From contig NZ_JAANYN010000002.1 of NCBI RefSeq assembly GCF_011290685.1, forward strand, positions 737,347 to 801,346: a stretch of DNA of 64,000 bases, written 5' to 3'. The position numbers and the translations under genes were made by a program. Position 1 is the first letter of the stretch. The number at the start of each line of letters is the position of its first letter. This stretch comes from Cyclobacterium plantarum (GTDB lineage Bacteria; Bacteroidota; Bacteroidia; Cytophagales; Cyclobacteriaceae). This document shows, piece after piece, positions 17,705 through 25,454 of this stretch. The notes beneath the pieces are model-generated. The model worked only from the letters and a program-made list of their open reading frames with translations. It had not been told where the DNA came from and did no database searches.

Positions 17705-19618
17705 AGTTTGTATCCGCTCAAGAAAGGCATTGCGGAAGGTGCTGCCACCGAAAAACTCCTGCTCTTTTTCCCAATCTTTGAACCTGGGAAAGGCTTTTTC
17801 CACCATTGGGCGGTGCCAGGGCTCCACGGAAAGTCCCCAATGGGGAACAGCTCCCAGAGCCAATAACTCCCGTTCCAAACGCATAAACAAAGGATAACTT
17901 CCGGTAACACCTTTGACACTGACCAACTCGATCATGCACATGTCTGATTGGTTCATCATGGATAAATGAGCGGGGCATTTTTTGACAAACCGCAAAGCAA
18001 ATGGTGCAGCTAAAAGCTGATCATACCCCTGAGATTCTTCACAATTTTTTATGATCAAATCCACCGCTTCAAAAACTTTTTCCAAGGGAAAACCAAATTC
18101 TATGGCATAGCCATAAAATTTCAACTCGCCCAAGCCCTGATCCAGTACATTCCTGGCCAGGTCTTCAAACCCACCTCCAGCATCATCTTTGTGGTCAACG
18201 AGTCTTTTCAGGGAATTATTAGTCATTCTGGGAATAGAGAGATGGTTTTTATTAAACACCCAGGGAGAAAGCCTGCCCGAAATGGCAATACCGGAGATAA
18301 AGGTGGAAATATAATTTCTCTCTATGCCCGCATGGTGTTTCCCTGGCACTTCTTCACTGTAATTCCGGGTAGTTACCAGGCATTTTCTTTTTTTACCTTC
18401 CTCCCCTGGCGCTTCCTTATCGCAGTAAGGATTAATCAACACTTCAAAATGCCGGTGGCTATTGATATATTTGTACATCCCCTCCTGCATCATCTCTTCC
18501 CTGACATCATCCCAATTACGCATGATCCTTTCTTCGAAAAGCCTGTAGTCCGGCTGGGCTTCCAGTATCATGGAAAAAACAATGCCAACAGACCCTATAC
18601 CCACCATAACGGCATTGAATTTTTCATCATCCTGAATCAATTTGATGTCATGCTTTTTAACCATCGCGTCCTTTTCAAACGCTTCCCTGTCGGTGATACC
18701 ATCACTTGGTTCTACCCGGAAAACCCTGGCTCCTTTGCCCACTATGGTCATCGACTTTGCAAAAGCGGAAACCGGACCTATTCCTATTCCAGACCCATGT
18801 GTGGAAGTGGCGATAGCCCCTGAAATGGACTGAATGCTGGATCCTCCCTGGTTGATCAGGGCAAGTTTGTGATGGGTCAATGCCTGAATCAAATGCCTGA
18901 TTTTTGTACCTCCTCCTGTTTCAAACAAATAATGGGTTTCCGTACTTTTTTTATTACCAAAGTTAACTTCTACCTCAAACCCATCGCGGAATTTTTCCCT
19001 GATCCATTCTTTGGCCGGCCTTTGGGTCATGTTCATGTCCTGGGTACAAACCATATAATCTTCGCATTGGGCCACAGCGGTCAGGGCATGCCCCGAACCT
19101 ACAGCCCGAATCTTACGGCCATTTTTCTCGGCCAGCCTGACCAGTGAACAAACTTCTTCCAGGCCTGCGTAATCGTATAACTCACATTTAGGATCCTGTG
19201 GTGAGAAATTTTTATAGGCTCCATTGCCGGGAACAAAGAATTGCAGGGGTTCCGAAAAATGATTGCCGAACCAGTTGGCCCATTTCTGTCTTTTATTCTT
19301 TTCCTTTGGGTAAAAATCTTCCCTGGTCAACTCTTTATCCAGGGATAAAACTACCTTCTCATGGCTGTCCATAGTCCTGTTAAGTCGGTTTTCTATCAAC
19401 CTGCGCACAAATCTGGGCCTTATCATGAAATTAATCACAGTCACCCATCGGTTTCTTTTGATCCTTGAACAGTGATCCGTGAGGGTATCATCCAGTATTT
19501 CAATGTGTTTGGGTACATTTTCCCGGTTAAAAATTACTTGAAACACCAATCTTGCAAGGACCCAGGAAACAATGGTATTCCCCTTTTTCCAGGATATAAA
19601 TTTTGATAGGGCAGTCAT
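17699..19618 (-). CDS. FAD-binding oxidase (PCMH/sugar-lactone oxidase type)
   Basis: The 639-residue protein contains an FAD-binding PCMH domain from about residue 125: the flavin-contacting region KIRAVGSGHALTAV, FETGGGTKIRHLIQAL, and GGSSIQSISGAIATSTHGSG, the typical G-x-I-A-T-x-x-H-G signature. The C-terminal HWGLSVEPWHRPMVE resembles the HWGK motif of aldonolactone oxidases and cholesterol oxidase-like flavoproteins. A basic 110-residue N-terminal extension with a hydrophobic stretch (TIVSWVLARLVFQVIF) may associate with the membrane. Enzymes of this class often pass electrons to oxygen and release hydrogen peroxide. Its 3' end overlaps the 3' end of the mini-catalase gene by 6 bases in convergent orientation. 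The substrate cannot be read from the sequence. Confidence 0.88.
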   Translation of the reverse strand: MTALSKFISWKKGNTIVSWVLARLVFQVIFNRENVPKHIEILDDTLTDHCSRIKRNRWVTVINFMIRPRFVRRLIENRLNRTMDSHEKVVLSLDKELTREDFYPKEKNKRQKWANWFGNHFSEPLQFFVPGNGAYKNFSPQDPKCELYDYAGLEEVCSLVRLAEKNGRKIRAVGSGHALTAVAQCEDYMVCTQDMNMTQRPAKEWIREKFRDGFEVEVNFGNKKSTETHYLFETGGGTKIRHLIQALTHHKLALINQGGSSIQSISGAIATSTHGSGIGIGPVSAFAKSMTIVGKGARVFRVEPSDGITDREAFEKDAMVKKHDIKLIQDDEKFNAVMVGIGSVGIVFSMILEAQPDYRLFEERIMRNWDDVREEMMQEGMYKYINSHRHFEVLINPYCDKEAPGEEGKKRKCLVTTRNYSEEVPGKHHAGIERNYISTFISGIAISGRLSPWVFNKNHLSIPRMTNNSLKRLVDHKDDAGGGFEDLARNVLDQGLGELKFYGYAIEFGFPLEKVFEAVDLIIKNCEESQGYDQLLAAPFALRFVKKCPAHLSMMNQSDMCMIELVSVKGVTGSYPLFMRLERELLALGAVPHWGLSVEPWHRPMVEKAFPRFKDWEKEQEFFGGSTFRNAFLERIQTS

Positions 19619-19739
19619 GAAGTTAATCTTTTTAATTTCAATAAGTTATGAATATATGGTAAAAATTTGAAAAGAGAAATAATTGTTTGGTGATCTTTTT
19701 TCAGGCAAACCATTGAAAAATTCCTAAAAGGAACTTGCT

Positions 19740-19770
19740 TTTGTTTTGATAAAGGAATTGAATACCTTTG
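19740..19770 (+). promoter_or_regulatory. Bacteroidota-type promoter of the TPP-riboswitch operon
   Basis: TTTG at 19740-19743 and TACCTTTG at 19763-19770 are 19 bases apart, matching the Bacteroidota consensus TTTG-N19-TAnnTTTG. Transcription would start near 19776, about 10 bases before the riboswitch. Confidence 0.7.
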
Positions 19771-19785
19771 AACGAAGAAATGAAT

Positions 19786-19862
19786 GCACGGGGTGCTGGA
19801 ATTCAATCCGGCTGAGATCAAACCCGATACCTGATTTGGATAATGCCAACGTAGGGATGCCA
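19786..19862 (+). promoter_or_regulatory. TPP riboswitch (THI element)
   Basis: The aptamer core is clear: ACGGGGTGC starts P1/P2, GGCTGAGAT forms the pyrimidine-binding J3-2 region, ACCCGATACCTGAT follows, and TAATGCCAACGTAGGGATG makes the pyrophosphate-binding arm and closes the fold. This is the Rfam THI-element pattern that binds thiamine pyrophosphate and lowers expression when TPP is abundant. It lies directly upstream of the methyltransferase/AIRS/ThiE-like/Trm112 operon and downstream of a good promoter. Confidence 0.95.
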
Positions 19863-19865
19863 GCC

Positions 19866-19926
19866 AGAATTCCATTTGTATTTTGTCGCTCCATTCCCTG
19901 GCCCATTCAGGTGAATGGAATTTTTG
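19866..19926 (+). terminator. Riboswitch expression platform: terminator and competing antiterminator
   Basis: CCATTC-AGGT-GAATGG (19903-19918) forms a 6-bp hairpin followed by AATTTTTGTTT, a small intrinsic terminator. AATTCCATT at 19868-19876 can instead pair perfectly with AATGGAATT at 19914-19922, breaking the terminator. The antiterminator arm begins 6 bases after the aptamer, so TPP binding could favour termination. This also shows that the ATG at 19915 lies inside the terminator and is not the real start. Confidence 0.65.
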
Positions 19927-19944
19927 TTTAAAGACAACGACAAT

Positions 19945-20667
19945 ATGGAAATTGAAAAAACTGCAGGCGGACTGATTCCCCAAACCAAGCAAAACTGGCA
20001 AAACAGGCCGGAATGGTTTTTTAACCGCAAGCATACTGATACTTACGAGCTGTGGTATGAAGGCCGGTACAAAAGGGCAGAAATCTGGCAGAAAAAAGTC
20101 ATGGAGCAACTGGTATCCAAAGACAGCCGGATCAAAACACTGCTGGAGTTCGGCTGTGGGACCACCCGTTTTACCCGCTGGTGGAAAGAAATTGGCATTG
20201 AGGCCTCCGGTGGAGATATCTCACCTTTGATGCTTTCCCAGGCCATCCATCTTTTTGAGGGAGACCTGGTGATGGCAGATTCGCATCACATGCCCTTCAA
20301 GGACCATTCTTTCGATGCTTTGGCTTTTATCACCACCTTTGAATATTACAAAGACCCGGTGAAGGTCATCCGGGAGGCAGCCAGGGTGGGGAAATATGGC
20401 ATTGCCATGGGCATGATGAACCGGAACTCTCCCAAGGTATTGCGAAGAAGGGTACAGCAGCTCTTTGGGAAAAATCCCTTCTATGTGACAGCTACTTTTT
20501 ACACACCTGAAAAACTGATTCAGCTCATACAGGAAGCTTTGAACGGAAGATCCTATTCCATTGAATGGTCCTGTACCGGATTGCCCAAATGGTTTCCTGT
20601 GCAACAGTGGAGCCTCCCATATGGGGACTTTTTTGGTTTATATGTTCAACTTCATGATGTGGAATAA
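19945..20667 (+). CDS. Class I SAM-dependent methyltransferase, TPP-regulated
   Basis: I start at MEIEKTAGGLIPQTKQNW (19945), beyond the riboswitch terminator, giving 240 residues. Motif I is LLEFGCGTTRFTRWW, followed by the acidic GGDISPLML, the motif II region DSHHMPFKDHSFDALAF and a C-terminal RVGKYGIAMGMMNRNS; this is a UbiE/Methyltransf_11-type Rossmann fold. The stop is one base before the start of the AIR-synthase-like gene. The acceptor substrate is unknown. The TPP riboswitch and the ThiE-like neighbour suggest a thiamine-related small molecule, and the Trm112-like protein at the operon end could be its activating partner, as Trm112 is for several methyltransferases in eukaryotes and archaea (known), but this is inference here. 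Confidence 0.9.
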   Translation: MEIEKTAGGLIPQTKQNWQNRPEWFFNRKHTDTYELWYEGRYKRAEIWQKKVMEQLVSKDSRIKTLLEFGCGTTRFTRWWKEIGIEASGGDISPLMLSQAIHLFEGDLVMADSHHMPFKDHSFDALAFITTFEYYKDPVKVIREAARVGKYGIAMGMMNRNSPKVLRRRVQQLFGKNPFYVTATFYTPEKLIQLIQEALNGRSYSIEWSCTGLPKWFPVQQWSLPYGDFFGLYVQLHDVE

Positions 20668-20668
20668 A

Positions 20669-21724
20669 ATGTCTGATCAACTGGGTAAAATAGATGAAAC
20701 TTTGCTGGAAGAATTTATCACCTCTCATTGCGGTGCAAGCAGGAAAGAGGTCCTCGTAAAACCGGGCTTTGGCATCGACGTATCCCTGGTGGAATTGGCA
20801 GGAAAGCAGGTCATGGCATTAACCAGCGATCCCTTGTCCCTGGTTCCCACCCTTGGCTTGCAGGAATCAGCCTGGCTGTCCGTTCAATTGATGGCCAATG
20901 ACATGGCCACCACGGGTTTTTCCCCTCAATACGGCCAATTTGTATTGAATTTACCAGCAAATTTTTCCAAAGAGGATTTTAAAATTTATTGGACGCATAT
21001 TCACGATTATTGTGAGAAAATAGGCATGGCCATTACCGGCGGTCATACCGGATTTGTGGAAGGCCAGCATTCTACCATTGCTGGAGGGGGTACCTTTGTT
21101 AGCATCCTTCCCAAAGATCAGGCACTCACATCCAATATGGCCCGTTGCGGGGATGTGATCCTGGTAACCAAAACTGCCGCCCTGTCCTCAACGGCCATTC
21201 TTGCCATGAGCTTCCCCAAAACCGTCAGGGAGAAGTTGGGAAAGGAGGTCTACCTTGAAGCCTGTGAATCATTTTACCAGACTTCTTCTCTGGAGGAAGC
21301 TTTAACAGCCGTTGGCAACCCTGGGGAAAAAGCGGTTACTGCCATGCATGATGTAACTGAAGGAGGTATTTTAGGTGCCATCTATGAGCTGGCTGCTGCA
21401 TCCGGATGTGGGGTATCCCTGGAGAAAAATCAGCTTCCTGTAGGCCGGGTCCAGCAAGCCATATGCAACATTTTTGACCTGGATCCATTAAAATGCATCG
21501 GGGCTGGCTCAATGATCATTTCCTGCGATAAGTCAAATGCCAGACGCATTCAGGAAAGGATATTGGACAAGGGAATTGCCTGTGCTCAGGTAGGGGAATT
21601 GACGGAGAAAGTGCAAGGAATGGTTTTGCGGCAGGAAAATGGAACAGCCAAAAAGCTTACCTACCAAAAAACAGACCCCTACTGGGCAGCTTTTTCGAAT
21701 GCATTCAAACAGGGCTGGAAATGA
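20669..21724 (+). CDS. AIR synthase-related protein (HypE/ThiL-like)
   Basis: The start MSDQLGKIDETLLEEF (20669) lies 1 base after the methyltransferase stop; longer frames run inside that gene. The 351-residue protein has the PurM fold: an N-terminal ATP-binding half with LTSDPLSLVPTLG, SVQLMANDMATTG and ITGGHTGFVEG, and a C-terminal half with DVILVTKTAALSSTAILA, HDVTEGGILGAIYEL and KCIGAGSMIISC. The usual GDDAA metal motif reads G-I-D-V-S here, so the first aspartate is missing. The family includes ThiL (thiamine-phosphate kinase), HypE, SelD, PurM and PurL. Overall it looks closer to HypE, yet no hydrogenase genes are present. The riboswitch links it to thiamine. It overlaps the next start by 4 bases. 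Confidence 0.88.
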   Translation: MSDQLGKIDETLLEEFITSHCGASRKEVLVKPGFGIDVSLVELAGKQVMALTSDPLSLVPTLGLQESAWLSVQLMANDMATTGFSPQYGQFVLNLPANFSKEDFKIYWTHIHDYCEKIGMAITGGHTGFVEGQHSTIAGGGTFVSILPKDQALTSNMARCGDVILVTKTAALSSTAILAMSFPKTVREKLGKEVYLEACESFYQTSSLEEALTAVGNPGEKAVTAMHDVTEGGILGAIYELAAASGCGVSLEKNQLPVGRVQQAICNIFDLDPLKCIGAGSMIISCDKSNARRIQERILDKGIACAQVGELTEKVQGMVLRQENGTAKKLTYQKTDPYWAAFSNAFKQGWK

Positions 21725-22362
21725 AAAAGCTCAACCTTCAACCCCAAAGGGGAATTTACCTGATCATCGATCCCGCAGACAGACCGGAAAGCGAATGCTT
21801 TAGCATACTGGAAAAGCTATGTCGCTATCCAATCATTGCCCTTCAGATCTGGGACCATTTCAGGGAATCCCAGGGTAGGCTGAAGTTTATCCACAGGGTA
21901 TGCCAGTTGGCCCAGCCCTGCCCTTTTCCTGTATTGATCAATAACCGTTGGGAATTGATAAAAGAAACAGGTGCGGATGGAGTGCATTTTGACACCCTAC
22001 CAGAAAACCTGGATGGAATCAAAGAGGCACTGCCTGACAAATCCATTTTCGGTATCACCTGCAATAATGATCAAGAACTCATCGACAAAGCTGAAGAAAA
22101 AGGTTTTGACTATCTTTCCTTTTGTTCCCTGTTTCCTTCCCCAACCGCAAATAGCTGTGATCTTGTTTCCTTTGAAACCATACGGGAAACGGAAAAAAAA
22201 AGCAGGCTACCTCTCTTTCTGGCCGGAGGCATTGACCTGCATAACTTGTCCAGACTAAATGAGCTTTCCTATTCCGGTGTGGCAGTAATCTCAGGCATCA
22301 TGCAGGCAGCAGATCCCTGCAAGGCCATGGAAGAATATTTAAATCAATTACAAACCAACTGA
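21721..22362 (+). CDS. Divergent ThiE/TenI-like TIM-barrel protein
   Basis: The 213-residue protein follows the thiamine-phosphate synthase layout: GIYLIIDP, ALQIWDHF, PVLINNRWELIKETGADGVHFD, GITCNNDQELIDKAEEKGFDYLSF, FPSPTANSC and PLFLAGGIDLHNL, then GVAVISGIMQAADP. Compared with ThiE, the QxRxK motif that binds pyrophosphate reads Q-I-W-D-H, so Arg and Lys are lost, and the TxTK motif reads S-P-T-A, losing Lys. The barrel and the Asn-rich N-N-R segment remain. A changed substrate or function is therefore likely, although the TPP riboswitch keeps it in the thiamine regulon. The start overlaps the AIRS stop (ATGA), so the genes are coupled. Confidence 0.87.
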   Translation: MKKLNLQPQRGIYLIIDPADRPESECFSILEKLCRYPIIALQIWDHFRESQGRLKFIHRVCQLAQPCPFPVLINNRWELIKETGADGVHFDTLPENLDGIKEALPDKSIFGITCNNDQELIDKAEEKGFDYLSFCSLFPSPTANSCDLVSFETIRETEKKSRLPLFLAGGIDLHNLSRLNELSYSGVAVISGIMQAADPCKAMEEYLNQLQTN

Positions 22363-22366
22363 TCCC

Positions 22367-22633
22367 ATGAAGATAAATACCATAAAAAAATTGTGTTGCC
22401 CCTTTGACAAATCCGATTTGACCTTGACCAGAATTTCAGAAGATACTGAAGAAAGAATCATGGAAGGCTGGTTACATTGTGCTCAGTGCAAGCGGATCTA
22501 TCCTATCGTAAAGGGTATTCCCATCATGAACCCGGATGCTTACAGGGAGTTTGAAATGGAAAAGCCGCTGTTTGAAAAATGGCAAAAACAACTCGGGGAA
22601 AAAGAGGTGAAAAATTTCAGGTTGGTGGAATAA
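22367..22633 (+). CDS. Trm112-like zinc-ribbon protein
   Basis: The 88-residue protein begins 4 bases after the ThiE-like stop. It has a CCPFDKSDL pair at the start and a CAQCKRIYPIVKGIPIM segment, the Trm112/YcaR pattern of two CxxC-like sites with the typical I-Y-P-I-x-x-G-I-P terminal motif. The C-terminal helix is charged (EKPLFEKWQKQLGEKE). Trm112 proteins bind and activate methyltransferases, so pairing with the first gene of this operon is an attractive idea. Bacterial Trm112-like proteins also occur alone near lipid A or other genes, so a separate role cannot be ruled out. Confidence 0.85.
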   Translation: MKINTIKKLCCPFDKSDLTLTRISEDTEERIMEGWLHCAQCKRIYPIVKGIPIMNPDAYREFEMEKPLFEKWQKQLGEKEVKNFRLVE

Positions 22634-23089
22634 CACCTGGACCGATCGTTTAGAAAGTCAAAATCTAACTGATTTCCCTTTTCAAAAGTTACTCATTTTT
22701 AACTGCAAAGTGGAAATTACAGTCACAATCCTGACTTTAATAACATGCTTTGTTCTGGTCTTATTTATACCATCAGGTCAAAAATTTCAGCTGCAGCAAA
22801 TTCCCTATATTCATGGGAAATTGGAATTTCACAGAATTGGCAGTTTCATAACTGGTATTACCCCAGGTTTGAACGATGGAATGATGTCCGTCCAGCCTGA
22901 AATTATATTTTCAAAGTAGAAATTTTCTACCATGGGCTACAGCTATTTAAATTAATTGAAATCAGGTTAAATTGCTGTGATTTTTTATATCCTTAATCAG
23001 CTTTGATTTTACACCTTTATGTAAAAATCCTTTAGCTAATTCTATTGAAATGGCTAAATTGGAAAAATTTTGCTTTTTAAAAAATCACC
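22634..23089. other. Intergenic region after the thiamine-linked operon
   Basis: Largely AT-rich with no supported gene. A GTG-initiated 69-codon frame (22710-22919) has a hydrophobic start but no ribosome-binding site or recognisable family, so I leave it out. No strong terminator was found after the Trm112 gene. The channel gene must have its promoter in the right part. Confidence 0.5.
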
Positions 23090-25051
23090 ATGCGCATAAA
23101 AAGACCCAGGATTCGCCGGAAAATAATTTTTACCCTGGAAAGGCAACTGGTAAAAGGGGCCCATTTTCAGTTGTTGCTGGTAGCTGCACTGATTGGTTTG
23201 ATCTCCATTATCGGGGGCATTCTGGTGATGCCATCGGGATCCCCAACAGCTACTTTCGGGGAGTCTGTCTGGTGGGCTTTTCTGAGGCTTACAGATCCGG
23301 GATACCTGGGTGAAGACGTGGGCAACTGGAGAAGGTTTATCTCAACCCTGATAACCGTGGCAGGGTATGTAATATTTCTTGGATCTTTGGTGGCCGTCAT
23401 TACCACCTGGATGAACCGAAAAATCAGGCATTTAGAACAAGGACTTACACCTGTGACAGCCAATGACCACATCCTCATTTTAGGCTGGTCAAATCGAACC
23501 ATACACATAGCCGCTGAAATTTTTCAATCTGTGGGTAGGATCAAACGGTTTTTGGAAAGATACGATGCTAAAAAGTTACAGTTGATTATTCTTTCAGAAG
23601 AAGTCAGCCCTTTTCAAATGCAGGAACTCAAAGACCATCCAATGATCGGAAGGCGGGCTCATGATATTGTTTTGCGTACCGGTCTGGCCATTGACCGGGA
23701 ACACCTCCGAAGAGTGGATAGCTTAAATGCATCATGCATCATTATACCAAGTTTGGCCTATGGAAGAAAAGAACTCATCAATCCGGATATAGAAACCATC
23801 AAATGCCTGCTATCATTGAATGCAGAAGCCAACTCCCAAAACATCAAGAAGCTGCCGTATGTGGTGGCGGAAATTCAAGATGCAAATAAGGTTAATGCTG
23901 CCTATCGGTCTTATTCGGGGCCATTGGAAGTAGTCGGCAGCAATACCATTATCAGCCGGCTAATGGCTCAGAATATCCGACATCCGGGGCTTTCGGAAGT
24001 ATACAATGAAATTCTCTCGCAGGTGGACGATAACAACCTGTTTTCGCAGGCCTTTCCTGAATTGGTGGGCCAACCGATAGGAAAATTGAAGAAGGTTTTT
24101 ACCAAAGCCGTAGTCCTGGGAATAGTAAAAAAGGAGGGTGAGCATTTTACCCCTCAATTAAATTTGCCTGATGAAAAGGTCTTGGAAGAAGGAGACCTAT
24201 TGGTTTTACTTGCCAGAAGTTCTTCGGATCTGATTTGGAGAAAGGACAGACTTTCGATTGAAACTGAAACTGTCCCATTTCTCGGCCAGCTGCCGGTGGA
24301 CGAACTGGAAAATACCATACGCATATTGATTTTGGGATGGAATGAACATGTTCCTTCGCTTATCAGGGAATTGTGTACCTATGAGGAAGAAAAATATTTT
24401 ATCCGTCTGGTGGCTTTGCGACCTGTTACCGAAAGGGAAAAGGACCTGGCATTTTTGGAAGAAGAAAACCTCAGGGTTTCGGTTGAGCATTTTGTTGCCG
24501 ACTTTATCCGGGAATCCGAGATCAAAAAAACTGAAGCAGAAACTTTTGACCACATTCTCCTGGTCAGCAGCGACCGGATGGAAGAGGAAGAAGAAGCAGA
24601 CGCAAGGACCATGGTAGGTTATGTTTTACTTGAGGAGGTTTTGGAGAAAGCACCCAAAAGACCTTCGGTTTTACTCGAATTGTCGGACCCCAGCAACGAA
24701 TCCCTTGTCAAAAGCTTTCAAAGTGAAGTCATCATCAGCCCCATGGTATTAAGTCACCTTCTGGCAGGGATTGCCCTGCAAAGGGAACTCAACAGTATTT
24801 ATAATGAACTTTTTACCGTTGGAGGTGCAGAAATAATATTCAGGGACCTTAACGAATACGGGGTTTCTTTTGGGAAATTACAGTTCCATGAGCTTGAGTC
24901 ACTGGCCACTGCTCATGGAGAAACCGTGCTGGGAATTTATTTAAATCGGGCAGATGAAGCAGGAAACCATCTTTTACTCAACCCTTCAAAAGGTAAGAAA
25001 ATAGACCTTTCCGATAAAGACAGGCTTGTGGTCCTCACCACTTTTTATTAA
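23090..25051 (+). CDS. CASTOR/POLLUX-like ion channel with RCK/TrkA-N domains
   Basis: The 653-residue protein has a basic N-terminus, a membrane helix at about residues 28-47, a pore-like re-entrant segment with TDPGYLGEDVG (68-78) and a second helix at about 84-107. A long cytoplasmic part follows, with nucleotide-binding RCK/TrkA-N domains (HILILGWSNRTIHIAAEI at about 124, and a second ILILGWNEHVPSLIREL at about 410). This matches the bacterial relatives of plant CASTOR/POLLUX/DMI1 channels (known to conduct cations such as Ca2+ or K+ in the nuclear envelope). The bacterial role is not settled; potassium or calcium homeostasis is a reasonable guess. The gene stands alone, with 456 bases before and 400 after it. 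Confidence 0.9.
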   Translation: MRIKRPRIRRKIIFTLERQLVKGAHFQLLLVAALIGLISIIGGILVMPSGSPTATFGESVWWAFLRLTDPGYLGEDVGNWRRFISTLITVAGYVIFLGSLVAVITTWMNRKIRHLEQGLTPVTANDHILILGWSNRTIHIAAEIFQSVGRIKRFLERYDAKKLQLIILSEEVSPFQMQELKDHPMIGRRAHDIVLRTGLAIDREHLRRVDSLNASCIIIPSLAYGRKELINPDIETIKCLLSLNAEANSQNIKKLPYVVAEIQDANKVNAAYRSYSGPLEVVGSNTIISRLMAQNIRHPGLSEVYNEILSQVDDNNLFSQAFPELVGQPIGKLKKVFTKAVVLGIVKKEGEHFTPQLNLPDEKVLEEGDLLVLLARSSSDLIWRKDRLSIETETVPFLGQLPVDELENTIRILILGWNEHVPSLIRELCTYEEEKYFIRLVALRPVTEREKDLAFLEEENLRVSVEHFVADFIRESEIKKTEAETFDHILLVSSDRMEEEEEADARTMVGYVLLEEVLEKAPKRPSVLLELSDPSNESLVKSFQSEVIISPMVLSHLLAGIALQRELNSIYNELFTVGGAEIIFRDLNEYGVSFGKLQFHELESLATAHGETVLGIYLNRADEAGNHLLLNPSKGKKIDLSDKDRLVVLTTFY

Positions 25052-25188
25052 ATGCAGGGCAGGTACGCGCTGTTGTATCTATCCTAATGAGAAGTTAAAT
25101 GGCTTCAAAACAATAAAATACTACATCCATTAACATTTCATACCCCCATTGGTTACAAATGCATACCTTCTTACTAAAAGGAAAGGCA

Positions 25189-25280
25189 TACCTTTGAATT
25201 AACAAAGTCAGGACATCTATTTATCTTGCCTGTTAAACCTAATTCAACTACCGGTCCTCTCATATACCGGTAGTTTTTTT
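25189..25280 (+). ncRNA. Candidate small RNA between channel and MATE genes
   Basis: TACCTTTG at 25189-25196 matches the Bacteroidota -7 box, and a 10-bp hairpin with a long U tract ends near 25280. This would give a transcript of roughly 80 nt that starts about 150 bases after the channel stop and has no open reading frame of note. The -33 box is poor, so it could also be the channel 3' UTR. Confidence 0.35.
25246..25280 (+). terminator. Strong intrinsic terminator
   Basis: AACTACCGGT pairs with ACCGGTAGTT over 10 bp with a 10-base loop, followed directly by T6-A-T4. It reads on the plus strand and would end either the channel transcript or the candidate small RNA. The rest of 25052-25454 holds no supported gene. 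Confidence 0.85.
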
Positions 25281-25454
25281 ATTTTCATCCTGGAAAATAC
25301 TCTTATTAGCTTTTGCCTGCATAAAAAATAGAGCCGGAATAAAGTGTACTGCACAACATGTACCAAATGGATTGGTCCATGGTTTTCGCTTTGAGGAACA
25401 CAGGGTTCTTACCATTTTAAAGGTAAGCGGGGCCGGCAGAGTTAATTTAGCCAA

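Noticed and set aside
19915-19944. Upstream ATG for the methyltransferase
   Set aside because: It lies in the riboswitch terminator hairpin, so a protein from it would be made only from a fully read-through RNA with a masked start.
21971-22258. 95-codon frame inside the ThiE-like gene
   Set aside because: Shadow frame overlapping a well-supported gene.
22710-22919. GTG-started 69-codon frame
   Set aside because: No ribosome-binding site, no family pattern, and AT-rich context.
25260-25454. 64-codon minus-strand frame
   Set aside because: TTG start, overlaps the strong terminator and has no recognisable features.
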